Assembly (NCBI RefSeq): GCF_043641665.1
Contig: NC_092190.1
Location: 20,945,548 to 21,009,547 of the forward strand
Length of the DNA: 64,000 nucleotides
Origin: Enoplosus armatus
Lineage: Eukaryota > Chordata > Actinopteri > Centrarchiformes > Enoplosidae
Reading direction: 5' to 3'
The translations under genes and the position numbers were made by a program. The notes under the pieces are model-generated. The model had not been told where the DNA came from. It saw only the letters and a program-made list of their open reading frames with translations, and did no database searches. Shown here one piece after another: positions 41,201 to 56,200 of this stretch; the first letter of the stretch is position 1, and every line of letters starts with the position of its first letter.

Positions 41201-44200
41201 AAGCCCTGAACAGTTTAAGTGTTGAGGGAAAAACCGCATCTGTAAACGATGATATATGACACTTGCTTTAGTGATTTACATACTTTTGTATGAGCATTTT
41301 GTTTTATTATCCTTATAATTCACTTTGAACTCGCACTGAAAATACAACCCAGATCCCTTGGTGTAAGGCGATATCTTTAATTTAGTGCTGTCCCCATCCA
41401 AAGATTTTCCTAGTCGACTAGTAGTCATTAGTTCAAGAAATTAGTTGACTAATCGCACGTTCATGATATTAATTTAATAATTTAAATATTTATTTTTTGG
41501 GGTATCAGAAAATGGTTCCAGGGCTGAGACAGAATATAACATTGTTAACACTGTGCCACATTACAGAGACATACAAACCGTAAATCCTTTAAAATATAGA
41601 TTTTATCACCGCATGCAAAAAGTGATGCTAACGGCAAAAGTGCTAATGATTCTGAATGTGTTGGAACAACTATCACGAAACGACATTGTCCCTCCCCTGT
41701 CTCCATCAACTTTACCCTGGCGGGCTCCAAAGATAGGCTTGCATGATAAATTAAACCTTCATTGATACTTAGCCTATGATAACAGATGATATACATTTAC
41801 AATGAGACTGAATTGAGGCCATGAAGCCATAATTAGCCATACAAAAAAAGAAAGCCATATATTTGACTAACTTGACAGGCGAGCTGAAAGAAAATCCCTC
41901 CATCCACTGCTGAAAAGTGTCTCTTAATGATGATTCTATTGTTTCATAATAAAGAAATAAAGATATATTTACACTACTAAATATGTCCAGATTCCAAAAG
42001 AGTACTTGACATAAAGTGTTGATAGAAGAAGAGTGTTTGCCCAGCTGAAGCATCATCTCTGTAACACTTGTTTTAATCATTTTTATTGTCGTGTTTGAAG
42101 GCAGCTGCTTATTTTGTTGTAAGCCTTTTTGTGTTCAAGTTCTTCTTTATTTAATGACACAAGCCCATCTAAGGTATTTCCTTCTGGTCGGATATTTTGT
42201 CAGAAACGTAACCCTGTTTCTTCTTCTTGTTGGCCATGTGCTATTTGTTGACCCTAACATGGCCCTAAGCTAGAGAGGTCTTGTGAATTGAATTTATCTA
42301 ATCAAATCAAGGCTTGGCGAGCTTCTTTGGCATCTAAATATTTACATTATGTATTTATAAAAATGGACATTCCATTCTGAAACAGGATTTGTTTAGTGGT
42401 TGTCCCTTTTTCTTATTATCCATCACTAGAAAAAACAGGCTGCAGTGACAGTTTAGTCCCTCTGGTGCACAGGATCCAAGATTTGTTGCGAAGATCTAAA
42501 GCAATTTGTTAGACAAAGACCATAACACGTCAACTAAACACTGTACAAGTTACAAAAAAGGCCTATCAGTACAACCATTAAAAGCCTGGGTAGAGACAGG
42601 GTTTACATGTCAAAGAGCCTTTGCTATTTATCTTCAAAGCTCTCTCAAAGCTAAAAAAAAACCCATTTGACTTTTTTCTCAGGACATAAATGTGTCCTGA
42701 GGAAACTTCAAATAACTCAGCGGCAGAGAAACCACCTTCATACGCAGCTAATGGCCCTTTGATAGGCCGTCAGATAGCGTCCTTGCTATCTCTGCGAGTA
42801 TCCTGCGTGGGAGCATGTATCAGATCGTGTGTGTGGGGGGCAGAGATAGTGGCACTTCACAGGCTCAGGCTAAAACTGGAGACATCAATAGCCCCTCTGA
42901 TTTTGCGGAAAAGGGGAATTCCCTGAAAAACATCACAGTAACCAGTTCAGAGATAAACATCCATGTACGTTGAAAGAAAGACATGCTGTGTGTGTGAGAG
43001 AGAACAAGATGTTGTGCTGTTCTGACATTATTATACGTATCATCAAACATCAAAACACCTTGTCCCTGTTTTGCAACAGGGGGTGATCGGAGAGCTGAGG
43101 GTGGTGGGAGACCCCCGTGCTGCTGAGAGGCACTGTGAAGAGGATGAAGATGACTCAGATATGGTGAGTGACAACTAATCACATTTTGAAGATGACTGAC
43201 TACATGTGATCGGAATGCTGTATGACTGCAGGTGAACAGAAATACTGACAGACAGATACAACAGCATTTGATGATGAGATTGTTAACATATTTTAATCTG
43301 TTAGCAAAACAGCGATTGTCCAATCACAGTTTAGCAGCGTGATCGAGCCACAGAAGGCCTGTCAAGTCTTTTCAAAACCAAAAACACAAGAGCAAGTGTA
43401 AGAAATAGTATTTATCTGCTCTAAGTTAATGTTGCACAAAACAAAAGACATTCTCAATCCAATCAGTTCTCTACTGTGTGGAGGTTTGGGGAAACACATA
43501 CAAAACAATCGCAAATCCATGTAAACAGAGCTGATTATCATGAACCAACATATTATTTATAAACTCACATGCTGAGTGTGAGTCAGTATGAACAAAGACA
43601 AAAACAAAGAACAAATGAAGTACAACAGTTCAAGGAGTTAAGTTGTTGAATAGTTTTGAAAAGGAAATGTGTAATACACTAAATAGATATTTTAAAAAAA
43701 ATAAGGTGATTAACAAATATAAAACTGAGGTATGAACACTAGCGTGTATATTCACTTTTGTTTGGGACTTTTGGATATTTATAATAAACAGTACATGTAA
43801 AAAGGGTAGATGTAATAAGCAAAGGCCTCAGCCTCGCACATTTTGGGTCATAAACTTGATTTGATTTGTCACTGTTTATATAGTTTACATTTGAATTTTA
43901 CATGTGTATCTGAGTTGTATAAGTTGAAATGAAAAATGACCACAATAAACTAAACTAATCATTAGTACGTCTGGCTAACTAGCTTAGATAGTTAAATTAG
44001 GGCAGTGATGCCCTAAAGTAATGAAGTTTTACTGGACTTTGTGGATTTATTGCAGCGTGATACATCATTTATTATCAATAGTAAATGTGTAACAGATAAG
44101 AGTGTGCGAGCAGCCTTTTCACTGCTGACCCTGACCACCCACACACAAACACAGGTGCCTCACTGCAGCCCACCAGCAGCCTTAACTGTTATTTAGTGAA

Positions 44201-47200
44201 ACATTGCCTTCACAGCTGTTCTCGTCACCCAGACCACCAAAACCTTGTCCTTACTGACAGAATAAGGTTCAATGTTTTACCACTTGTTGTCATCAAATCT
44301 TTAGATGTTGTTTGGATTAGATGGGAAATTCACATTCCAAGTGGAAATGACAGGTTTCTGATTTCAGGATGTGTCTTTCATCTCAAATGAAAACCTCACA
44401 CACAGCTGTTTTAGAGGACACAGTCAAGATACTGAGTCACCAAGAAGCTTTCAGTATATGAGACCTACTTGTCTGATACAACAAATATACAAGCATTTGA
44501 CTTCATGACATTAGTGCAGAGACAGAGTACTGACAATTCAGAGAGTCCAGGATTAAATGACACCTTAATTCAACCAGGTAAAAGGCTCTTTGAGATCAGA
44601 ATATCTGTTTCAAGAAGGTGGCATAAAAAACACATTTACAGCAACTAAAATAGGCCAATAATACGGTCACACAGAGCACAGATAGCGTTGAGGTTACGCA
44701 CTTAAAATATGTGTAGACGCATTCAATAAAAACACTCCCCTAAATTGCTAAATTCCTTTAGCGTTGACTTGAACTTTACCAAGAATGCAAGTAGAGTTCG
44801 TGAAGTGACACACATGGAGCGCACAAGGACAACACAGTTAAAAGAAGAGTTTCAGAAATTACTGGTATGTCATTGTCAATGCACAGAATAAAACAAAAAA
44901 AAAAGAACAATGTCTGGACATTAAATTGAACATGTATCATTGGTCTCCTCAGGCTTCAGGCGAAGGAAGCGGCTATGAGGAAACCAGACCCCCAAAACCA
45001 GCTGTGGAGAAACATCGGTGGACGGTACGGAACAGCTTTAGTTTATTAATGAGCTCTGGTTTTACTTATTATGAATGGTTTGACAATACTGACACCTGCT
45101 GCTGTTTGTTCCTCCTCATCATTTAAGCTTGGCTACATGATGTTTCATTGAAACAGTATATGTTGGTCCAACATTTTCTCACTGGAAATTGCTCTGGAAC
45201 TAAATAAGTTTGATGTAAAACTGAGAATGAAGAGTGCATAAGAGAGTGAGAAGAAGAATTAATGAAGCCAGACCTGTACCTGTACATGTACCTGGCCGAC
45301 AAAGATTATTAGCAGCAGACGGTGCTCCTGCAAACTGAGTCATCCCAGTGTTACATACACCACTGCTGTCTCAAGTTACTCGGTATAAGTGAGTGAACAC
45401 TCGTCCCTCAAGAGAGATTAAAAACTGCTGAGTTGATGTCTAGAAATTGAGCCGCTCCTGTCTTATACATTTGGGGACAAAGACTTTTTACATAGAGAGT
45501 TTCCTCTCGTCGGACTAGAAAGGAAATGACCTTGGGGCGTCCAGTCTTGGGCCTTTCTAAGGTTGTATTAATAACTAATTAAGTTCTTCTTAAATTCCAT
45601 TGCTAGTTTATTTGCTTATAGTTGTCCAAATTGAAAGTAAGGCCAGCCAGAAGAGTTTTGAGTTTTGAATGTTAGATTTAGCATGTTTTTTCAGTATGAA
45701 CTGTACATTCTTAAACAGCAGAGGATTTACCTGGTGTCAGGTGAGGTGTGTGTGTGTGCTTTGGATAGATATCGACTTATCACATGGGTAACAGATAGTC
45801 TCTTACCCACCATGCACATTACAAGTTCTGCACCGCACACTTGTGTCTTCTGGTGTCTTCCTTCATCTCTCCTTTTGTCACTTTCTCTATCTTCCCCCTT
45901 CTGTCTTCCTCCCTCTGCTTTCTGTCTCTCTCACACTTACACACAATCAGATTCCACAGACACCCACTCACATCCTCCCACCCTCGGAGATAGCCAAGCA
46001 GGCTGAAATGCAGCACAACCTCCTGCCTGCACCAACACCACCACCACCACTGTGCGTGCATGCACTCCCACCCACAATTATCGTATAGTGGAGAGTTAGA
46101 AAAACCAGATGTCAATTTGGACTCGATCTGATCCAAGACAGAGTCCCCCCGCCCCCTGCCCCCCGCCCGCCTCAAGGCTTTGTTATTCTGACTGGTTTCT
46201 CAATCAGCTGTGTACAGGAACTGACAGAGGTGGAAAGAAAGTTGGAGAAGGAGACGGGGAGGGCAGGGCCAAGTACCTCAAGTCGGAAGTCTCTTCATCA
46301 TTACTGCTCTATTCTTTGCCTTGATGCCCTGCAGCTTTTACAAGGGGCTTTTCCATCTGTTCAGTAGGCATTTATTAGCATCATGGAAGATGCAATGTAA
46401 AAGACAACAGCTGGCATCTAATGCCTACCTGCCGCTGTCTTTCCATCTGATGTCTGTTCACAGAAAGCAGAACCTACACTCTGCACAATTGTCCAACCAG
46501 TGCAATTAAGGCAAGTCTGGGCAGAGACAAGTTAGAGAGGGAGAGCCGTATAAGGAAAACTTTCCATTTTGTCATCCTGGAATTCATGGTGATGGATGGC
46601 AGAGCTAGTCAGTCACCCTTAACAGTGTCACTGCTGGACTCCAAGTGTCCTCATCAGCACCAAGCCCAAAGAGGAAATGTTTCAAGAGCAAATGATCGTG
46701 TCAGGTACTAGGTAGTACAGCTAGTTATGTTATTGTCTGTAATGTCCATCATGTTAAGAAAGACCTAAAAAAAATCACTTGGGATTCATGAAAATCTTTT
46801 ACATTCAATTAGCAGAGCAAGTCAAGGAGAATACAGTAAACATGTAGTAATGATGAGATGAAACAGAAATCAGTGCTGTGAGATGGCCTAATACTGGAGA
46901 AATGCTGCTGTAGCTCCAGTGGGTTGTTTTCATGGAAGATTTTTAATCCATTGCATTTTGACCAGGTTTTGTTTGTGGTAACAGAGGCTGTTGTATAAGA
47001 TTATTGCTGTGATATGTGATGGCTGCAAAAGTTAAGCAGAGTGTTAAGGAACCTTGTCTTTTAAAAATACCAAGTAGCTAACTGATTGGCAAGGAGTTTT
47101 GCACTAGTATACATTAAAGTCTTAATGCAATGCAGCAATGTTTGGAGAAAAGATGTGATCATGGTTCAAATCATTTCGAAGCCTGATTCCACTTTATTAT

Positions 47201-50200
47201 GCCAGATTGCAGCGTTTTATAAACAGCCAGACTGTTTTTCTTTCATCCCTCGGCCACAGTTTCCTCTGTGATACTTCAGAAGGCATGCACTGAAAAAAAA
47301 ACACAAAAACATCCAACACTGCTGCCGAGGTGGAATATGTTCATTGCCGAGGGAGCCGCATACCTGCTCCGAGACTCAGGGGGTCGTGTGGTTCAAATCC
47401 ATCAACACTATGTTCTAAAGATCGGAGCCTCCCACCCGTCACCCCCAGCTATGATGGATAGGTGAAGGAGTGAACAAGCGGGGTATTCTTTATCACATTA
47501 ATACATATATCAACTCAGAACAGTCAATAGTGGTCTGGCCAAATTCTTAGCATAGCCAATGCCGTGCAACACAGTGGGGAGGATAGTTTCCCAGAGAGGA
47601 AACTGGTTAATTATCAACAGAAGCTTCACTTTGCCCCTTCAGCTGCCCCCTCCCTGTACATTCTTCATCCCACTCCTCTCTTGAATTCCACAGGTGACAA
47701 TTCGAGGTGTGTCACCGTTGGAGAATGAGCTACAGACGGGGGCTATTTGCATTATTTCTTCCACCTCTCTCTTTTTTAACCCAAAGTCCTGCTGTGTTTA
47801 TAGTGATGAAGCATTGTTGGTAGACCGGAGGCTGACCTGTCTTTCCTTTGTCTACAAACCCACCCACAAACACACTAAATGTATTAAGCTACTTTGACAA
47901 CATTGGATTTGTTAATGCAGCCATAAAAATTGCAACGCAAAGGTCAAGGACAAAAAGAAAAGTTGGGCAGAAATCTGAGGATATACAAACACACACGCCA
48001 CATCTTTCCCTAAAACCGCTTTTATTTGATCATGTGGTTTTACTAGTTCAGCTGTGCAGGTTCAGTCGGGGTTTGGAGAGGCAGCAATGAGATGACCACA
48101 CACATACACACAAGTACACAAAAATGAATACCAAGGTTGGTGTAGTTCTGCAACAGGGCCAGGGCATGAGCCACCAGACAGCCATTAACACATCAACTGC
48201 AATTGTGGGGAAAAAAATAAAGAAAAGGTTTTGTTCTGTCCTTGGTTTGCCGTGCACATGTTGACTCCATCATGTTTAATAAAAAGGCTTGTTGTAGAGC
48301 TGGGAAACAACCGTGTTAGTTAGGAAGAGAGCTTTGGCTGCACAAATCATAAACATTAGTACTATCAGATGGTAACACATAATTTCGTTGGGATTGTTCT
48401 GGATTAATGTTTACGAGCCCTGCTTTTTCCCATGCAGTGACATGGTTCTGACAGTGTTTTCATGACTCTTCAGTGTAGGGGGGGATACCAGTGGACATGG
48501 AGCCATGAAATCTAGAGCAGGCTTAGTGTCGCCTCCGGTAAATGTCATCCGCTGCCCTTTTTAAATATGTATCTCTCTCTGTTGCATGATTATTTTCCCG
48601 CAGACTACTCCTCCATCTTCCCGGCCCATTCAGCAGCCACCACTGACCAGGAAAGAGGAAGTGTCAGTTGCAAGAGAAACAGGTGAGTTCATCTGGACAC
48701 AGTCAACACTTCCTGAAAAACATATCATTTTGTTTTTGTTTTTTTTATTTAATGAACAGCACAGAGTTCATGTTAATTGAAAATGCATAGCTGATCTAGT
48801 CAGGGCTGGATACAAACAGATTCACTGACATATGTCTCCATCTAGTGGGCGTAAGGATTAATGCAATACAGGTTTGGGAAGTCTCTCCTCTGTGATGAGG
48901 ACTGAAGTGTCAGCGTAGAAGCAGAATCCCATGTGGAAAACCCATGGGTTTTCATTTGGAGCAGAAAGATGTTCATGTTTTTAAAAATATTGAACCCTTC
49001 CCTATGTTCTACCTTCCAGTGTTAAAGATGACTTGAGAATATGTCATCGCTGTCTTACTAAGAGAAAGTTAGGAAATGTCAAACTTAAAGCCGCTTGGTG
49101 TCAGATGTTAAAAATGCCTCACTTTGGCACCATCTGGTGTTAGCAGCAGGGATGACACAATGGGCACCAGGTTCATATAAAAAATAAGTAGGTCTCAGTT
49201 TTATCTACTGAGGCACAATGCTTTTGTCTGCAATATAAAGTGTACAAACTATACTGTCCAGAACAATATTACATTTTCTTTGAACTTTGATGAAGCACTG
49301 TGGAACTCAGGGGATGCTAATGCTGCTGCGACGTGTAAATTTCCCCGCTGTGGGATTAATAAAAGTCTAAGTCTAAGTCTAATGCCAGACAGAAAAAGAA
49401 AGTTGTTGTGTCTTATAGAGAAAAGAGGCAGAAAACTATCTAAACTTGACTTAACTATGAAAATGAAGAAGAAGATTGTAAAAAGGTCTGTGAAGACACG
49501 CTATAGTGTATGATGCGAACAGGCACAGTGCTTGCATCAATCGCAGAGCAAAGACACAGCATCTTGTCGTGAGCATCATTAGAGTGACCACAATCTAGTC
49601 ATTTGCAAATTGGATAAAATATCACTTGTAATGATTCCTAGAGAGCTTGAGATTTAACCCCAAAATGATGGAAAATAGGTTGTAAATCAGTGTGTGTTGA
49701 CATATTTAAGGCACCTGTAAATGACAATATATTCATCAGTATTCTGTATCTAGCTCTTGATATGTTTTTTTTTTAAATTGTGGCTTGTTACTATTGTAGT
49801 AATTACAATGAAGAAAGTAATACTTGCTCTTTGAACGCTTAAAAAGTCAAGTACCTTGCTGATTGTCTAGAAAAACAGTCGCAAGACCAGACTCAAACAA
49901 GAAAAACCTGTCACGACCGAGTGGACAAAATAGCTGACCTCACGCCTGGAGCATCCGTGTAACTGACTTGAAATAGTGTTAAACTGGAGACTTAATTTAA
50001 CACTGTCTTTTGCGTTGTGTTCAGCAAGTGACTCCCAGCACGTTTCTGTGGAGTCCAGGCCCGGACTACCTGGGTCACCAGGTGGGTCAAGAGGGGGTTA
50101 AAAACACAGAGACCAGCATCCCAGTCTCCTGTGTTTTATTTCCTTTTTATTCCCTGGTCTGATGTTCTGCCTACTTCATGTGTGCTCCTCATGCAGGACC

Positions 50201-53200
50201 TCACATGGATTTCAAAAGCACACAAGCACAGGAATGCATGAATCTATCTACTTTATGCTTTTGAATTTGTGCAGGGTGGTGAGCACGTTTGTATATAAGC
50301 CAGGGGGGGAGGAAAATTGGGCCGTTCACGCTGTAATCCCCTGAAAAAATATATGCAGAGGGAGAAAATAGAAGAGCTCAATTGAGAGAGAAAAATTGCA
50401 AAGGAGAGAAAATGGAAAAAGGATAGGAAAAACAATTTTGGTAAATCTTCACGTAGATTTTCGTTTCTTAAAAATAACAAGGATTGCACAAGCAGGACTA
50501 GTATTACATATTAGCTTAGGCTAGTAATGCTATGCTATGCGGCATTATTTTTTTTAAGTGAACATTATATGCTTATGTATCCGCTCAGAGGCATGGGATC
50601 CATTTTTCCATTGCTAAACTCTAAACTGAAGATTGAAAAGCCTGCTTGAAGCGGACAACCTTTCGCTGTGCATGTCGGCAGTGTTGGAGGTGGGCGACTT
50701 CCCCACAACTGACAAAGTGGGTTGCATTTCATACGAGCTCCGCTGAAAGTGACACATTCAGTGGGAAGAGTTTAAGGTCAGTTCAGCTCACACCAGAAAT
50801 AAATCTCAGGATGGTAGTGCATGCAGGTGTGGGAGGTTGTATTCAGTCACCACCTGAAAACCTTCGCATGGCCTTTAAATTACAGCTGTGCACTCTGGGA
50901 TTCTCGCTCCATCAAGCAAAAAGTGATTTTCTTTTCCTCTTTCCCCTTCTTCTGTTGGGTGCAGGAAATGTCCTGTTTATTGTTTGGTGGGATACAATCA
51001 TTAATCATTTTTGAAAGGTCTTTTCATGAGGGTATTAATGACTCTGTCCTTTGTCGTCGTTTTCAGGACAAGCTGGGGCTAAAGGAGAAAAGGGTGACCA
51101 AGGGGATAGAGGAGACAAAGGAGACAGGGGTCCAATTGGGCCGAAGGGAGAATCTGGCTCTGGCTTCGTCTCTGGCTCCGGCTCTCGGGGTGGAGCCCGT
51201 GGAGAGAAGGTTTGGACCTTTTTATATATTCGACTTTGATAGTGGATGGAATGTTAGACACGTAATCTTTGCCATGCTGTTTGAGAGTTGGGCTGCACTG
51301 ATGACGCAAGAAAACTTTTTTTTAACTTAGTTTGTCCTTCTGAAGGTTGCAAAGGGCCGTGAGTTAGTTGGTAAAAGCATGAGCAAGGGCAAGAGCAGGG
51401 GTGGTAACAGCAATGATATGAGCTTTGGTGAAATGTCCTAAAGGAACACCAGAGGGAGCTGCAAGTCCTAATTTTTTTCAAGCATGTGCAATATAATGGC
51501 AAGCCATGTTTTATGCTACTTTGTTATAGATTTTATTTATTTCAGTACTTACTTTCATTAGGATATAAGGTGTGTGTATGTGTCAAGTTATTTTGTATTA
51601 TGAAGGCCAAATGTCCTCACAGTGATCGTATAATTATCAATTAGGAAAATCCTCTAAAGTGAGTATTGAGGATTGTTGTCCTGACATCGATTGGGTTTTC
51701 TTCTGTCTGAAAACAACAAACACATAACACACGTGTCCAAATATACGCAAAACCAAGAAAGAAAATGAAAGACAAATGCAAACTATAGGTAGAAAACAAG
51801 GTGTTATGCATCAAACAGAAGCACACAGGACAAACACTCAAAAACACTAAAGCATAAGTTACAACAAAAGTTACATTTATGGCTAATGTATATTATGACC
51901 CTTGGTCATTAGCATTGGGGTTAGAAATAGTTTTAGGGGTTGGTGTTACTGAAACTGGATCTTATGCAGACATTTGGGTGTGTAGCTCTGTAACTCAGCA
52001 GAATTAGTTTTCCATCAGTGCCACCCCTAATGAAAGTGTATCCACTCAGTGTGAGCCAGTGTCTGTGTGTGTCCGTGCGTTGTGATGTTTCAGGTCAAGT
52101 TAGACAGCCAATGAAGACTGTTGACACTGACCTTTTGCTGTTTCTTCTTTTAATTTTCAGGGTGAACCAGGGGAAAAGGGAGCAAAGGTAAGTTAGAGAG
52201 TATCTCATGTTTTGAGTGACTCAACATTAAATGATGTAGATCGAACAGCTGCAACATTAAAACGGGATTTCAGTGGTGTAGATTTCATTGTTTGGATTTC
52301 TGGTAGAGTTGAAAGTAATCACTCAAAATAATACTGATCCACCTTGATTGACAGATATGGAAAACGTACATTTTGTTTAATTTTGATTAACAAATGCTTC
52401 TTTATCTTCAGGGCAGTGCAGGCTTTGGTTACCTAGGAAAGAAGGGAGAGCCCGGCCCCGCTGGGCCCCCTGGTCCCCCTGGCCTTCCAGGGCCTGCGAC
52501 TGAGTTTTCAGTCGGCGGTGACGGCTCAGTTGCTTCCAGAGTTCCCGGACCAGCTGGACCACCAGGCGGCCCAGGGCCCCAGGGACCACCAGGAGCTGAT
52601 GGAGAGCCAGTTAGTATACTGCAGTCAAATTCTTTATATGAAAACACTAAACACAACAGATGTGCTGTGGTTGTTGAACCAAGATGACGTGAGAACTCAC
52701 TGCTTTAAATATAAAGTTACATAGTACTTATACGTAATTGGAAATCACAATGATCAAATGGTCCTAAAATCACAAACGTGTCTCAGATGACTTTCATTCT
52801 TTATTTTAATCTCGCAGGGTGATCCTGGTGAGGATGGAAAAACTGTAAGTTGTTGGGTTTTTTTCTCTTATCAATTGTCAAAAGGTTGTGATAATGGATG
52901 TTAAAGTAGATATTTTCTCATTTACACTTTTACACTTTTCCTTGTATGAACACCATGACAACCTCTACCTCTAACATTATTGTTTCCTCAACACAGGGTC
53001 CTGATGGACCTCCAGGCTTCCCAGGAACCCCAGGTGACCCTGGACCTAAAGGAGAGAAGGTTAGATGCTCGGTTACACTGAATGATAGTAGAATGTGTGA
53101 AATAAAAAAAACATTTGAGTTTAAATGGACATATATGTTGTAGAAATCTATGTTGTCTTAATGAGTCTCATGCCCACAGGGAGACCGTGGAGAGGGTCAA

Positions 53201-56200
53201 CCTGGCCCCAGGGGACCTCCAGGACCCCCAGGACCAGGACTCAGATCTGTGAGTTAATATTGGCCTAAGTCGCATGTTGTCTCAAGTCTAAAGAAAGCCT
53301 GCCATCGTGAATCATTTGTTGAATCCAACTGATTTCACTTCATGTATTTCAGACTTTTGTGGACATGGAAGGATCAGGGTTCCCTGATTTGGAATTTATT
53401 CGGGTGAGAAGAATTTAATTTTAAATAGTACTCTCAACAGGAACAAACTATGTAGTAGAGGACATCATCTTTGTTGTTGTAAGGCTGTAACCAGCATTTA
53501 TAAATGACAATCAAACCCAAATCACAAAGAAGATAAATTGTTGGTAAAAGACATTTCTGTTTCTGGATACATTTATCTTATAAGCAGCTATCTTTGATCT
53601 GCAAAGTCATCATAGATTACTGTAAAGTAGCTATATGCAAAATTATTCTTTTTTGTTGTTTTAGGGTCTGCCAGGTCCCCCTGGTCCCCCTGGTCCTCCT
53701 GGTCCCTCTACACCAGGCACAGCAGTGAGTTCTGGGGCATTTGGACCAACAGGAAAGGACGGGGCGCCCGGTCAACCTGTAGGTGTCAATGTGTTTGTCT
53801 CTCTACACCACTAGCCAAATAATTCTCTAAACCCTCAAACTGTTTGAATTGTGATAAAAAAGTGACTGTACAGTCTAACCAAATCAATAACTACTGTATA
53901 CCTGAACCAAATCTTTCGTACTCTAGGGTTTGTCTGGTTTGCCCGGTACTGATGGCCTCCCAGGAGTTCCCGGTCCCAAGGGAGAAAAGGTTAAGACCTT
54001 GTAAAAATAGTAGTTTCTTCTGTAAAGACCAACAAAATCATAATCATAGTGTAAACATAAGGACAAGGCTTGACTAGTCTGGTGGAAACCAGTTAGCCTC
54101 GCTTGCTGAGTGAAAGCCAGTTAGCCTCGCTTGCTAGCTTTCACTTTCCAAATGGGAAAATTCAAATTTCAGTTATTATTAATATGTTTTGTCTGACTCT
54201 TTTTCTTACACTAGGGTGATTCAGGCGAGCTGGGTCTTCCCGGAGCTGTTGGAGAGAAGGTGCAGATATATTAACTTAATTGTTTTACCTTTCTTTTTTT
54301 TCCAATTGCGCCTGGTTTACAGTGAGATCTCCACTCCAAAACACAACCAAATGCAAATTGTTCCTGTTGTTGTAACCAGCATTAAAGAATTAGACATAAT
54401 CCTGAGAAGAAGGTACATAAATTCAAGTGTAAGATGGTGGCATGGTTTTTGGGCCAATTCAACGATTAGAATGACATATCAACTTTCAGCCAACTATTTC
54501 TAAAGCTTTTCTCATCCCTTTCATTTCTCCAGCCAAGCTCCTACTTTTCTTTTCTCACCAATCTGCTGCCTCACTATTTATCATCCTCCTACTTTCCTAA
54601 GCCTTCCCATCTGCAGGTAACTGGGCTCCAGCACATCAGTTATCAAAGGGGATTTGTGTCTTCTAACAATATGCAAATGTTTGTCAAATATTGTCAGCTA
54701 CAGACATGACTTAAAGTTTAATCTGAATGCTGGCTATGGTTTGGTTTAACATTTGGTGACGTCTGAATTTGGTCCCAGAACCGGTCTTACGAGTACTGAT
54801 AACTAAAGGCTGCATGACACAGGTATTGGTAGTTTTGTGCAGGATTCACGAGATTTCTGACAGTGACTTCAAAAAACTACCTCACCATGATTAGATGAGC
54901 TTCACTGAAGATGGAATCTATATATGTATTTATTTATTCTGAACACTGATTTTACTCCTGTCATCCTCTCCTACAGGGAGCTCAAGGAGACTCTGGTTTA
55001 CCGGGACCTGCAGGAGAGTCTGGACTGGCTGGTCTGCCTGGACCCATTGGACCAGTTGGGTCACCTGGACCTCCCGGGCCTCCTGGACCAAGTTATCGAG
55101 TTGGATTTGTAAGTTCTCTGTTAGTTTTTGTGAAGATGCCTTTTGGTAGAGTTGACAGTTGACAGAGTTCACAGTAAAAGATAAAAAATGAAAAAATTTA
55201 ACCTCTGCAATTTGGTTGTCTGGAGCTGTTCACCAGGGGACAGCTCATGATTAAATAAATGGAGATATGAAAATATACTGTCTATTGACAACTGTAGTGC
55301 AGACACATTGGTGTTTCTATCAGAACTCAAACTATTCCCATTTCAACAGAATAACTGTGAGAAAGTATCCATGTTGCTGTAGGTCTACAGTTATTTTTTT
55401 CATAAGGGCAGGGTCATCTCAATCACACCCATCTCAGCTGACCTGAAAGCAGTTAATCTTAAAATAAATGAAACAGGGCAGAAAAAAAACAATAAAATGG
55501 CTGTTTTTAATACAATCTTTGTTGGTGTCTGAAGGATGACATGGAGAGCTCTGGTGCAGGTTTCACCAATGGACTTCCTGGCGTCAGAGGACCAGAAGGA
55601 AGACAGGTTAGTACTGCGTATTGAAGTATCTCAAATTCTTCACAGCACAAAGTTCAAATAGGCAATAGTTCCTCCTTGTGTTGAAATTCTTTTTTTGTCC
55701 CTATATTACAAGCCAGTAGGGCTGTCACTTTTTCCAAAAATCAAGTTAGAACAAATTTGAAATGACATGCAATTCGAATACGGAAGATACACGAGGAAGA
55801 TATACATTAGCTTGTAAATAACTAAAACAAATGTATTTGCTTTCAGGGTCCTCCTGGCTTGCCTGGACTTCCGGTAAGTAACTGAGCAATTTTCCAGCAT
55901 GTCTGTCTTGAGCTGGTCCTCTTGCTCCGCTCTTCATCATGTTGTTTTTATACTTTTAAAATACACTGTTGGATCAAAAAGGGTCTTGTTTTAAGTATGT
56001 GAAATTAGTGGAAACACACAAACAAGCCTGAGGTTCAGCTACCTGGGACTGAATCAAGATCTTTAAGGCAACAGGGGACTGTTTAGTCCCTGCGCTGCAT
56101 TAAGTGTCTTGATGAGTTTATTTAACACTCAGGTTTGGTTATTAGCTGTTTCACCTTGCTACTCTCCTCTGCTGACATTTCACATGTTTGTTTTATGAAC

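Noticed and set aside
42865..43323. 152-codon minus-strand open frame
   Set aside because: Antisense across the real exon 43080-43163; no family similarity.
47697..47760. Possible extra exon after a good acceptor (ttccacag at 47696)
   Set aside because: No acceptable donor follows within the open frame, and the peptide does not resemble the collagen XVIII linker.
50821..51330. 169-codon plus-strand open frame
   Set aside because: It overlaps exon 51067-51209 in a different frame and runs through intron; the collagen frame with correct splice sites takes precedence.
52377..52656. Minus-strand Gly/Pro-rich frames that look collagen-like
   Set aside because: The complement of GGN-CCN codons also reads as Gly/Pro. 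These are shadows of exon 52412-52609.
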